From NCBI GenBank assembly GCA_035499415.1, contig DATJYV010000041.1, positions 1 to 13,130 on the forward strand: a DNA stretch of 13,130 nt, written 5' to 3'. Shown here one piece after another: positions 6,269-13,130 of this stretch (position 1 is the stretch's first letter; the number at the start of each line of letters is the position of its first letter). A program made the position numbers and the translations under genes. The notes beneath the pieces are model-generated. The model worked only from the letters and a program-made list of their open reading frames with translations, searched no databases and had not been told where the DNA came from. The stretch is from DATJYV01 sp035499415. GTDB lineage: Bacteria > Bacteroidota > Ignavibacteria > UBA10030.

Positions 6269-6850
6269 TCAGCGCTTTCCGGGGCGAAGATGAAGATCCC
6301 GGACCTCGCGCGGTGTCAGCGGGCGAAATTCGCCGGATGCGAGCCCGTCGATCGTGAGAAATCCGATTCGGGTCCGAATGAGCCGGAGGGTTGGATGTCC
6401 AACCGAGGCGGTCATGCGGCGAATCTGACGATTCATTCCTTCCCTCAGAGTTATTTCAATCCAACAAGTCGGGATGTTCCTGCGGAACCGGATCGGCTTG
6501 GGTCGCGCCGGAAATGACGGCGCGACGGGCACGATCCTCGCTTCCGCAGGCCTCGTCTTCCTGTTTCCAATCAAGATCCCTGCACGGATCCGATCCACGG
6601 CTTCATCGGTCATGCTTCCTTCGACCTGAACAAGGTAGGTCTTCGAATGTCCGAATTGCGGGTCCGTCCATCGATGGAGGATTTCCCTGTCGTCGGTGAG
6701 GAGAAGCAATCCCTCGCTGTCGGCATCGAGGCGGCCAGCGGGGTAGACACCCGCCGGGAAGGGGCCGAAATCGCGAAGCGTTTGGTTTGTTCCGCCGCCG
6801 GAGAATTGAGAAAGAACCGCGAAGGGCTTGTGGAACAGGATGTACGTCAC
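6269..6850 (-). CDS. Pseudouridine synthase, RsuA/RluE family without S4 domain
   Basis: The 193-residue protein isomerises uridine to pseudouridine in RNA. Motif II, YPAGRLDADSEGLLLLT, carries the catalytic Asp42. The C-terminal motif REGMNRQIRRM (about 138-148) followed by LRLIRTRIG is typical of the RsuA/RluB/RluE/RluF group. No S4 RNA-binding domain precedes it: the protein begins straight at MTYILFHKPFAVLSQF, the usual first strand of the catalytic domain. This short layout matches RluE, which modifies 23S rRNA, but the target cannot be fixed from sequence. The start is GTG at 6850. No Shine-Dalgarno is visible, and the clpC terminator's T-run ends 18 bases upstream, so there is little room for a separate promoter downstream of the terminator. 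Transcription must therefore come from read-through or from a promoter inside or ahead of the terminator. It converges with the candidate small RNA. Confidence 0.9.
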   Translation of the reverse strand: MTYILFHKPFAVLSQFSGGGTNQTLRDFGPFPAGVYPAGRLDADSEGLLLLTDDREILHRWTDPQFGHSKTYLVQVEGSMTDEAVDRIRAGILIGNRKTRPAEARIVPVAPSFPARPKPIRFRRNIPTCWIEITLREGMNRQIRRMTASVGHPTLRLIRTRIGFLTIDGLASGEFRPLTPREVRDLHLRPGKR

Positions 6851-6868
6851 GAGGGGATGGGTGTGAAC

Positions 6869-6898
6869 AAAAAATCCCCCGACAAGACGTCGGGGGAT
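6869..6898 (-). terminator. Perfect intrinsic terminator downstream of clpC
   Basis: On the minus strand a perfect ten-base stem (ATCCCCCGAC with GTCGGGGGAT; arms 6898-6889 and 6883-6874) closes a five-base loop. T follows at the base of the stem and beyond to 6869. It lies 31 bases after the clpC stop codon and 18 bases before the start of the pseudouridine synthase gene. Confidence 0.9.
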
Positions 6899-6929
6899 CG
6901 GCTCAATACTTCGGAGAATCGACTCCGCC

Positions 6930-9437
6930 TTAGTTCAGATCTGCGACTTGCTCGTCTTCCTCCTTCATCTCATCTCCCCCCTTGGACTTTGATGAATCGA
7001 CAAACTCGAGCGACTCGGTCTTCTTGTTGAACTTCACCTGTACGCGGCTCCCCTGTGTGAAGGACCCTTTGAGAATTTCCTCGGCGAGAGGGTCTTCGAC
7101 GTACTTTTGCACAGCGCGGCGCAGGGGGCGCGCACCGAACGCCGGGTCGAACCCTTTGTCGGCAAGGAATTCCTTCCCTGCCTTCGAAATCTCGATCGAG
7201 ATCCCCATGGACGCCATCCGGCTGAACAGATCCTTGGCCGCGATGTCGATGATCTGGAACAAATGCTCCCGCTCCAGGCGCCGGAAAATGATGGCGTCGT
7301 CCACCCGATTGAGGAATTCCGGGTTGAACACGCGTTTCAGCGCATCCTCGATGCTTCCCTTCATCGTTTCATGCTTATCCTTGTCCGAATCGGCGCCGAA
7401 CCCAAAACCGCCGCCAACGCGAATGTCCCGCGAGCCGATATTGGACGTCATGATGAGGATCGCGTTCTTGAAATCCACCCGCCGCCCCAAACTATCCGTG
7501 AGGATTCCGTCGTCGAGTACTTGAAGCAAGATATTAAACACATCGGGGTGCGCTTTCTCGATCTCGTCCAGAAGCACCACAGAATAGGGCTTGCGCCGCA
7601 CTTTTTCCGTCAGTTGCCCCCCCTCTTCGTAACCGACGTATCCCGGGGGCGCTCCGACGAGCCGGGAGACCGAGAATTTCTCCATGTATTCGCTCATGTC
7701 GATGCGAATAAGCGCTTCTTCGGTATCGAAGAGATACCGGGCCAGGGCTTTTGCCATTTCGGTCTTTCCCACGCCAGTGGGGCCGAGGAAAATGAACGAC
7801 CCGATCGGCCGCTTCGGGTCCTTGAGGCCGGCTCTCGCCCGGCGGATTGCCTTGGTCAGTTTTTCGATCGCTTCATCCTGGCCGACGACGCTCTTCTTGA
7901 GCGCCTCTTCCATGTTCAGCAATTTCATCGACTCGCTCTGCGCGACCTTCTGAACCGGAATGCCGGTCATCATCGACACAACGGACGCACAATCTTCTTC
8001 CGACACTTCATACACGGTGTCGTGCGATTTCAATTCCCACTCCCGCTTCGCGATCTCGAGGTCGCTCAACAGTTTCTTTTCGAGGTCGCGCAATCGCGCC
8101 GCTTCTTCAAAGTTCTGATTTTTCACAACCTGGTTTTTGGACTGGCGGATCTTCTCGATTTCCTCTTCGAGCTGCAGGACTTCCTTGGGAACTTTGATGT
8201 TGGCGAGGTGGACGCGCGAACCGGCCTCGTCCATGACGTCGATTGCCTTGTCCGGCAGATATCGGTCGGTGATGTATCGATCGCTCAGACGGACTGCGGC
8301 ATCCACGGCTTCCTTCGAATACCGGACGCCGTGATGCTCTTCGTATTTGTGTTTGATGTTCTCGAGGATCTGGATGGTCTCGTCCACCGATGTCGGGTCG
8401 ACCATGATCTTTTGGAATCGCCGGTCGAGAGCCCCATCCTTCTCGATGAACTGACGGTACTCGTCCAGCGTTGTCGCGCCGATGCACTGCAGGTCGCCGC
8501 GCGCCAGGGCCGGTTTGAACATGTTCGACGCATCAAGGGAGCCGCTCGCTCCCCCTGCCCCGACGATCGTGTGCAGCTCGTCGATGAACAGTATGACATC
8601 CTTCGCCTTCTCCAGCTCGTTCATGACCGCCTTCATGCGCTCTTCAAACTGGCCCCGATATTTCGTCCCGGCCACCAGTGCCGCGAGGTCGAGGGTGACG
8701 ACCCGCTTGTCGTGGAGGACGCGCGAGACCTTCTTCTGCACGATCCGCAGCGCCAGACCCTCCGCAATCGCGGACTTCCCGACGCCGGGCTCGCCGATGA
8801 GCACCGGATTATTCTTCTTCCTTCTGCTCAAGACCTGGGCGACCCGCTCAATTTCCTTCTCTCTGCCGACGATCGGGTCGAGCTTGTCCTCGGTCGCGAG
8901 CTTCGTCAGGTCGCGTCCGAAGTTGTCGAGCACCGGCGTCTTTGAACGCTCCTGCTTTTTCTCGCCCGCGCCGTGCCCCGCCGACGGAGGGGTCGACGGC
9001 TTGCCGGAGATGATGTTGTCAAGCTCGTTTCGCACGACGTCATAATGGACGTTGAACTGATGCAGAATCTGAGCGGCGATATTGTCGTCATCGCGCAGGA
9101 GCGACAAAAGAAGGTGCTCGGTGCCTATGACATCCGACTTGTAAAGCTTCGCTTCGAGATAAGTAATCTTCAATACTTTTTCCGCCTGCTTCGTGAGCGG
9201 AATATTCCCGATGGTCAGCGTTCCGCCCGACGTGCGCACAGTGTCCTCGATGGCCTTCTTCAACTTGTACAGGTCCACGCCGAGATTCCTCAGAATCTTC
9301 ACGGCGATCCCCTCTCCTTCGCGAATGATGCCGAGGAGAAGATGCTCGGTGCCGATGTAGTCATGCCCGAGCCGGAGCGCTTCCTCGCGGCTGAGCCGGA
9401 TCACATCCTGTACGCGATTTGAAAAATTTCCTTCCAT
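6930..9437 (-). CDS. clpC: ATP-dependent Clp protease ATP-binding subunit ClpC
   Basis: The product is a AAA+ unfoldase of 835 residues that feeds misfolded or tagged proteins to ClpP in the cytoplasm. Domains in order: a double Clp N-domain (about 1-145) starting NFSNRVQDVIRLSREEA and repeating near 79-145; a short Pro/Gly-rich linker (148-161); AAA domain 1 with Walker A GEPGVGKS (215-222) and Walker B FIDE (284-287); a UVR-type coiled-coil middle region (about 434-470, NQNFEEAARLRDLEKK), which marks ClpC rather than ClpB or ClpA; AAA domain 2 with Walker A GPTGVGKT (552-559) and Walker B LLDE (622-625); and the small C-terminal D2 domain. The acidic tail after about 815 is variable. I chose ATG at 9437: AAGGA lies five bases before it, and the 17 extra in-frame residues upstream are Arg-rich and unlike the family. 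No mcsA, mcsB, ctsR or clpP is adjacent. All catalytic motifs look intact. Confidence 0.97.
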   Translation of the reverse strand: MEGNFSNRVQDVIRLSREEALRLGHDYIGTEHLLLGIIREGEGIAVKILRNLGVDLYKLKKAIEDTVRTSGGTLTIGNIPLTKQAEKVLKITYLEAKLYKSDVIGTEHLLLSLLRDDDNIAAQILHQFNVHYDVVRNELDNIISGKPSTPPSAGHGAGEKKQERSKTPVLDNFGRDLTKLATEDKLDPIVGREKEIERVAQVLSRRKKNNPVLIGEPGVGKSAIAEGLALRIVQKKVSRVLHDKRVVTLDLAALVAGTKYRGQFEERMKAVMNELEKAKDVILFIDELHTIVGAGGASGSLDASNMFKPALARGDLQCIGATTLDEYRQFIEKDGALDRRFQKIMVDPTSVDETIQILENIKHKYEEHHGVRYSKEAVDAAVRLSDRYITDRYLPDKAIDVMDEAGSRVHLANIKVPKEVLQLEEEIEKIRQSKNQVVKNQNFEEAARLRDLEKKLLSDLEIAKREWELKSHDTVYEVSEEDCASVVSMMTGIPVQKVAQSESMKLLNMEEALKKSVVGQDEAIEKLTKAIRRARAGLKDPKRPIGSFIFLGPTGVGKTEMAKALARYLFDTEEALIRIDMSEYMEKFSVSRLVGAPPGYVGYEEGGQLTEKVRRKPYSVVLLDEIEKAHPDVFNILLQVLDDGILTDSLGRRVDFKNAILIMTSNIGSRDIRVGGGFGFGADSDKDKHETMKGSIEDALKRVFNPEFLNRVDDAIIFRRLEREHLFQIIDIAAKDLFSRMASMGISIEISKAGKEFLADKGFDPAFGARPLRRAVQKYVEDPLAEEILKGSFTQGSRVQVKFNKKTESLEFVDSSKSKGGDEMKEEDEQVADLN

Positions 9438-9531
9438 ACTATTCCTTGATTGGTGTCTGGAACGATCCCCTCTTCTCCAACGTCTCAATCAATACCGTAA
9501 ACCGGAATCGTCTCAAGATGGTTCCGCCACC

Positions 9532-9560
9532 AATATAACCAAATTCGGAGGAGGTGTCAA
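9532..9560 (-). promoter_or_regulatory. Near-consensus sigma70-type promoter of clpC
   Basis: On the minus strand TTGACA (9560-9555) is followed by exactly 17 bases and TATATT (9537-9532). Transcription would start near 9525, giving a leader of about 88 bases before the ATG at 9437. I find no CIRCE element or CtsR-type heptad repeat near it. Confidence 0.75.
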
Positions 9561-9600
9561 GAAACGCCCGCGATGGGTAATTTCCTATTTCCAAGCAGCC

Positions 9601-9692
9601 GTCACCCCGAACTTTGGGCCGAAGGCCCATCAGCCTCTGGCTGAGGTTCGGGGTCTGTGAACGTCAGATGCTGAAACGAGTTCAGCATGACG
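9601..9692. repeat. Multi-hairpin dispersed intergenic repeat
   Basis: ACCCCGAAC (9604-9612) pairs with GTTCGGGGT (9646-9654). Between these arms lie two further perfect hairpins, TGGGCC-GAA-GGCCCA (9615-9629) and CAGCC-TCT-GGCTG (9631-9643), so the unit can fold into a cloverleaf-like shape. A second hairpin follows at once: ATGCTGAA (9668-9675) pairs with TTCAGCAT (9681-9688), with outer CGTC/GACG. The GTCACCCCGAAC...TTCAGCATGACG pattern resembles repeats scattered between genes in many FCB-group and uncultured bacterial genomes. It sits between the divergent promoters of clpC and uppS, clear of both. Confidence 0.65.
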
Positions 9693-9777
9693 CTTCCTTA
9701 GTACGTTGGAGCCCGCTGAATTGAGGACACTACTCCGCGACGAGCGTGTTCCGCCTCCTGTCACCGCGCATGACATT

Positions 9778-9806
9778 TTGACTTTATTTTCAAAATTGGT
9801 TACATT
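9778..9806 (+). promoter_or_regulatory. Sigma70-type promoter of the uppS-bamA operon
   Basis: TTGACT (9778-9783) is followed by 17 bases and TACATT (9801-9806). The surrounding AT-rich stretch stands out from the GC-rich neighbourhood. A start near 9813 would leave a leader of about 40 bases before the GTG at 9853. Confidence 0.6.
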
Positions 9807-9852
9807 TTTGTTTACGCATCAATGAGATCGTAACATTCAGCGGAGGGAGAGC

Positions 9853-10686
9853 GTGGCACTCGAGAAGGCGACGGGCCTCGACAAGAAGCTTCAGGATCGG
9901 CTGCTGGAAGGCGGAAACATTCCGCAGCATATTGCGATTATCATGGACGGCAACGGTCGCTGGGCTAAGCGCCGCGGTTTGCCGCGTATCGCCGGCCACA
10001 GCGAAGGCGTCAACTCCGTCCGGGACATCGTCGAGGCGTGCGGTCAACTCGGCGTGAAATGGCTCACGCTGTACGCGTTCTCAACCGAGAACTGGAAACG
10101 CCCCAAAGACGAGGTCTCGCTTTTGATGCGATTGCTGCTCAAAGCGCTGCGCGACGAGCGGGACCGGCTTCACCAAAACGAAGTGCGGCTGAAAGCTATC
10201 GGGGACATTGCAACGCTCCCGCACGACGTGCAGGACGAGCTCCTGGATGCGATCGAGATGATGCGGCAGAACAACGGGTTGACGCTGATTCTCGCGCTCA
10301 GCTACAGCGGCCGCTGGGATATCACAAGCGCCGTCGGCAAGATTGCGCAGGAAGTTGCGGCCGGCGGGCTGAAGAAGGAAGACATCACGGAAGAGACCAT
10401 CGCACGCTATCTATCCACCAGGGACATTCCGGACCCCGATCTCCTCATCCGCACGAGCGGAGAACATCGTATCAGCAACTTCCTCCTGTGGCAGCTTGCC
10501 TACAGCGAAATGCTCATCACCGAGGAATACTGGCCGGCCTTCCGCCGCAAACACCTCTACGCCGCCATCGCCGACTATCAGGGCCGCGAACGCCGCTACG
10601 GCATGGTGAGCGAACAACTTCGAAAAGCGCAACGTGTCCCGACGGAATACGTGGAAAGGTTCCTCAAGAGTGTCGCGAAACTGTAG
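9853..10686 (+). CDS. uppS: Isoprenyl transferase (undecaprenyl diphosphate synthase)
   Basis: The cis-prenyltransferase adds isopentenyl units to farnesyl diphosphate to make undecaprenyl diphosphate, the lipid carrier for peptidoglycan and surface glycans, at the cytoplasmic membrane. In 277 residues it shows all conserved regions: HIAIIMDGNGRWAKRRG (26-42) with catalytic Asp32 and the diphosphate-binding loop, GHSEG (48-52), LYAFSTENWKRP (73-84) and DPDLLIRTSGEHRISNFLLWQ, with the Arg/Ser residues for isopentenyl diphosphate, followed by YSE. The length is slightly above the E. coli enzyme because of an N-terminal stretch of about 20 residues. The start is GTG at 9853, set by the strong Shine-Dalgarno GGAGGG at 9842-9847. 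It is first in the operon and its end overlaps bamA. It may also supply the carrier used by the GT-C-like protein encoded at 669-3068; that link is inference. Confidence 0.97.
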   Translation: MALEKATGLDKKLQDRLLEGGNIPQHIAIIMDGNGRWAKRRGLPRIAGHSEGVNSVRDIVEACGQLGVKWLTLYAFSTENWKRPKDEVSLLMRLLLKALRDERDRLHQNEVRLKAIGDIATLPHDVQDELLDAIEMMRQNNGLTLILALSYSGRWDITSAVGKIAQEVAAGGLKKEDITEETIARYLSTRDIPDPDLLIRTSGEHRISNFLLWQLAYSEMLITEEYWPAFRRKHLYAAIADYQGRERRYGMVSEQLRKAQRVPTEYVERFLKSVAKL

Positions 10687-13048
10687 CTTTTCCGCTCTCC
10701 TCGTCGGCATTCTCCTCATCCCGCTTCGTTCCCCAGCCCAGCAGAAGGCAGAAGTCTTTAAGATTCTCGGCATCACCGTCGAGGGGCAGACATCCGCCGA
10801 CCCCTCCGCGATCATCGCCAACACGGGGCTCAAGGTCGGCGACGAGATTGCACTTCCGGGAGACCAGACGCGCGAAGCGATCCAGCGGCTCTACAACCTT
10901 CGCCTCTTCTCGGACATCGAAATTTATACCGAGAATCGCACCGAGGCGGGGATCTATCTCATCATCCGCGTCAAGGAAAACCTCCGTCTCGAGAAGATCG
11001 AAGTCACCGGCAATGACGAACTGAGCGAGGACGACATCCTGAAAAAGATAAACCTCGTCAAGGGGCAGATTGTCACTCCCCAGGATCTTTCGGTGATCGT
11101 GCGGACGTTGCGAAAACAGTACGATACGGACGGCTACATGAACGCCACGATTTCGCCCACGCTCGTTCCGCCGTCGGACAGCGTAACCCGGCGCGCGATT
11201 TTGAAGCTTGTCATCAACGAAGGGCCCAAGATCAAGGTCGACTACATCCGGTTTCACGGAAACAAACAATTTGACGACGGCGACTTGAAGGGGGAGATGA
11301 AGGAAACGATCGAACGAAAATGGTGGCAATTCTGGTTTACGAACAAATTCGACAAGAAGAAGTACGAGGATGACAAGGACCTGGTCTTGAAATTCTACCG
11401 GAAGAACGGATACCGGGACGCAGAAATCCTGGCGGACTCCATCACGTACGACGAATCCAAGCGGTACATGACCATTGACATCTACATGTACGAAGGGCCC
11501 CAATACCGCGTCCGCAACATCACGTGGGAAGGAAATACCGTGTATCCGACGGAGTTGCTGACGCAGCGTCTCGGATTCAAGGCCGGCGATATCTACAATC
11601 AGGAAAAGTTCGACGAGAATCTCCACCGAAACGAGGACGAGAGCGACGTGACATCGCTGTACTCCGACAACGGCTACCTGTGGTTTCAGATCGACCAGGA
11701 CGAAAAAGTCGTGCCGGGGGATAGTCTCGATATCACGCTGAAGATCCACGAGCATAATCAATTCCGGGTCGGACGGGTCCTCATTGCGGGCAACACAAAG
11801 ACCTACGAGAAGGTGATCCGGCGGGAGCTCTTCACCAAGCCCGGAGACTTCTTCAGCCGCCAGTTGATCATTCGCAGTGCGCGCCAGCTGGCGCAGCTGA
11901 ACTATTTTAATCCCGAAAAGATCACGCCGGACGTCGTCCCCGTGGACGACAAGACTGTCGATATCAAATACACGGTCGAGGAGAAATCCAGCGATACGTT
12001 CAATATGTCCGTCGGCTACAGCGGCGCGTTCGGCTTCAACGGCGGTCTGGGCCTCACCTTCAATAATTTCTCTCTGAGCGAGCCGCTGCGGGGCGGCGGG
12101 GGACAGGTCCTGTCGTTCGACTGGCAGTTCGGTGTCAACAGTCTGTATCGCACGTTTAACATCGGATTCCAGGAACCGTGGATGTTCGATACGCCCACGC
12201 TCTTCGGCGTCAATATCTTCGACACGGAAAACCGCTACTATTATAACACCGACCTTCGCACAACGGGGGTCTCGACCCGCATCGGACGGCGGTTAAAGTG
12301 GCCGGACCCGTATTTCCGGGCCGACTGGACCGTGCTCTATCAGAGAATCCGCGTCGACTCTCTCGGCCCGTTGACCGGAGCGGAGATTTACAAGCCGGGA
12401 GTCACACCGCAGGTCGCGATCATCCAGGTCTTGTCGCGCAACAGCACCGACAGTCCGATCTTTCCGACGACGGGGTCCAACATTTCCCTCTCGACCGAGC
12501 TTTCCGGCGGTCCGTTTCTGCCGGGAACGGCAAACTACAGTAAACACGTTTTCAGTCTCGACTGGTACGTGCCGCTGTTCCGATCAAACCGTGTCACGCT
12601 TGTGTCGTCCAACCTGCTGGGTTTCATCTTTGACATCGGCGCCAATCCGTACGTGCCGATCTCGGAAATGTTCTACATGGGAGGGACCGGTCTGGGTCAG
12701 TTCAACGTCACCCCCCTCCGCGGATATGACGACCGCTCCGTCGGCCCTCTCAACGGCGAAGCCGGCGGGAAGTCGATGATGAAGCAATCGGTCGAGTTGC
12801 GCGTGGCGCTTTCGATCAACCCCATTCCCATTTACGTCCTCGGCTTTGCCGAGCAGGGAAACGTCTGGCTGACCCCGGCCATCACCGACCCGCTTGAGCA
12901 GCGGCGGTCCGCAGGATTCGGCGTCCGGCTCATGATTAATCCCATCGGACTCCTGGGCTTCGATTACGGCTACGGCTTCGACCCCTCGACGCCCGGCGCA
13001 TCGCCACCGGGCTGGCATTTCCACTTTCAGTTTGGCAGGAGTTTTTGA
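10670..13048 (+). CDS. bamA: Outer membrane protein assembly factor BamA
   Basis: BamA is the core of the BAM complex that folds and inserts beta-barrel proteins into the outer membrane. With the start I prefer it has 792 residues. A signal peptide comes first: MSRNCSFSALLVGILLIP, with probable cleavage after SPA. Five POTRA domains follow to about residue 435, recognisable by repeats such as FKILGITVEG, LEKIEVTGND, VDYIRFHGNK, VRNITWEGNT and VGRVLIAGNT. A C-terminal beta barrel ends the protein, with LRGYDD (683-688), the conserved loop 6 motif, and a terminal Phe, the outer-membrane targeting signal. GTG at 10670 puts the signal peptide at the N-terminus and overlaps the uppS stop by 17 bases. 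An in-frame GTG at 10634 would add 12 residues, several of them basic, and has no good ribosome site; AAAGG at 10655-10659 favours 10670. The gene probably depends on the uppS promoter. Confidence 0.95.
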   Translation: MSRNCSFSALLVGILLIPLRSPAQQKAEVFKILGITVEGQTSADPSAIIANTGLKVGDEIALPGDQTREAIQRLYNLRLFSDIEIYTENRTEAGIYLIIRVKENLRLEKIEVTGNDELSEDDILKKINLVKGQIVTPQDLSVIVRTLRKQYDTDGYMNATISPTLVPPSDSVTRRAILKLVINEGPKIKVDYIRFHGNKQFDDGDLKGEMKETIERKWWQFWFTNKFDKKKYEDDKDLVLKFYRKNGYRDAEILADSITYDESKRYMTIDIYMYEGPQYRVRNITWEGNTVYPTELLTQRLGFKAGDIYNQEKFDENLHRNEDESDVTSLYSDNGYLWFQIDQDEKVVPGDSLDITLKIHEHNQFRVGRVLIAGNTKTYEKVIRRELFTKPGDFFSRQLIIRSARQLAQLNYFNPEKITPDVVPVDDKTVDIKYTVEEKSSDTFNMSVGYSGAFGFNGGLGLTFNNFSLSEPLRGGGGQVLSFDWQFGVNSLYRTFNIGFQEPWMFDTPTLFGVNIFDTENRYYYNTDLRTTGVSTRIGRRLKWPDPYFRADWTVLYQRIRVDSLGPLTGAEIYKPGVTPQVAIIQVLSRNSTDSPIFPTTGSNISLSTELSGGPFLPGTANYSKHVFSLDWYVPLFRSNRVTLVSSNLLGFIFDIGANPYVPISEMFYMGGTGLGQFNVTPLRGYDDRSVGPLNGEAGGKSMMKQSVELRVALSINPIPIYVLGFAEQGNVWLTPAITDPLEQRRSAGFGVRLMINPIGLLGFDYGYGFDPSTPGASPPGWHFHFQFGRSF

Positions 13049-13099
13049 TACCTTTCATCTCCCTACTTTGCAACCATCACTTACCTACAAGAGGATCTC

Positions 13100-13130
13100 G
13101 TGAGAACAATCATTTATGCCATCGGCATTG
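13100..13130 (+). CDS. Probable OmpH/Skp-like periplasmic chaperone (first codons only)
   Basis: A GTG at 13100 is preceded by GAGGA (13091-13095) at a good spacing of four to five bases. It lies 51 bases after bamA and opens VRTIIYAIGI, a basic residue followed by a hydrophobic run, as at the start of a signal peptide. Only ten codons are visible. The identification rests on position: an ompH/skp gene directly follows bamA in most FCB-group and proteobacterial genomes. It could be another secreted protein. Confidence 0.5.
   Translation, partial: MRTIIYAIGI

Noticed and set aside
7107..8945. Open frame of 612 codons on the plus strand, antisense to clpC
   Set aside because: It lies wholly inside clpC on the other strand, has no domain signature and is rich in low-complexity Arg/His/Asp stretches. 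Codon bias in a GC-rich gene keeps the opposite strand open.
9438..9531. CIRCE or CtsR heat-shock operator in the clpC leader
   Set aside because: I looked for TTAGCACTC/GAGTGCTAA and for GGTCAAA direct repeats and saw neither.
10038..11024. Open frame of 328 codons on the plus strand across the uppS-bamA junction
   Set aside because: It overlaps two well-supported genes in another frame, and its translation is Arg/Ser-rich without recognisable motifs.
10664..11761. Open frame of 365 codons on the minus strand inside bamA
   Set aside because: It is antisense to conserved POTRA-encoding sequence, has no recognisable domain and no promoter or ribosome site.

Overview
The window is an ordinary chromosomal segment of a moderately GC-rich (mid-to-high 50s percent by eye), Gram-negative-type bacterium. 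It holds seven complete genes, two more complete genes inside a compact operon, and one truncated gene at each edge. A BamA outer-membrane assembly gene shows the organism has two membranes. The order uppS - bamA - start of an OmpH/Skp-like gene, without the cdsA-dxr-rseP genes found between them in Proteobacteria, is typical of the FCB group (Bacteroidota, Chlorobiota, Ignavibacteriota and relatives). Clear Shine-Dalgarno sequences and sigma70-like promoters of the E. coli type argue against class Bacteroidia itself. An Ignavibacteriota/Chlorobiota-like or related uncultured lineage is my best inference. No prophage, transposase, CRISPR array, tRNA or rRNA was seen.

Layout. Positions 1-171 (minus) hold the 5' end of an NAD-dependent epimerase-type gene. 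Positions 172-668 are a gene-free gap with dispersed palindromic repeats. Positions 669-5997 are a minus-strand run: citrate synthase, then an alpha/beta hydrolase, then a family 5 uracil-DNA glycosylase, then a large membrane protein that looks like a GT-C glycosyltransferase with a TPR-like tail. The last three genes abut or overlap. Positions 5998-6268 contain a probable unannotated small RNA on the plus strand, ending in a strong intrinsic terminator. Positions 6269-6850 (minus) encode a short RluE/RsuA-type pseudouridine synthase. Positions 6930-9437 (minus) encode ClpC, with a near-consensus promoter upstream and a perfect terminator downstream. Positions 9438-9852 are a divergent intergenic region with both promoters and a multi-hairpin repeat. 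Positions 9853-13130 (plus) hold uppS, bamA and the start of a probable skp/ompH gene.

How the genes work together. The plus-strand group forms an envelope-biogenesis operon: UppS makes the undecaprenyl carrier for cell-wall and surface glycans, BamA inserts outer-membrane proteins, and the Skp-like protein would chaperone them in the periplasm. ClpC is a AAA+ unfoldase for protein quality control. Citrate synthase is the entry enzyme of the TCA cycle. The hydrolase, DNA glycosylase and glycosyltransferase downstream of it share no obvious pathway with it, and are probably together through compact co-transcription.

The least explained item is the probable small RNA between gltA and the pseudouridine synthase gene. 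Next are the terminator placed 18 bases before the pseudouridine synthase start codon, the unusual start of the DNA glycosylase, and the two families of palindromic intergenic repeats.
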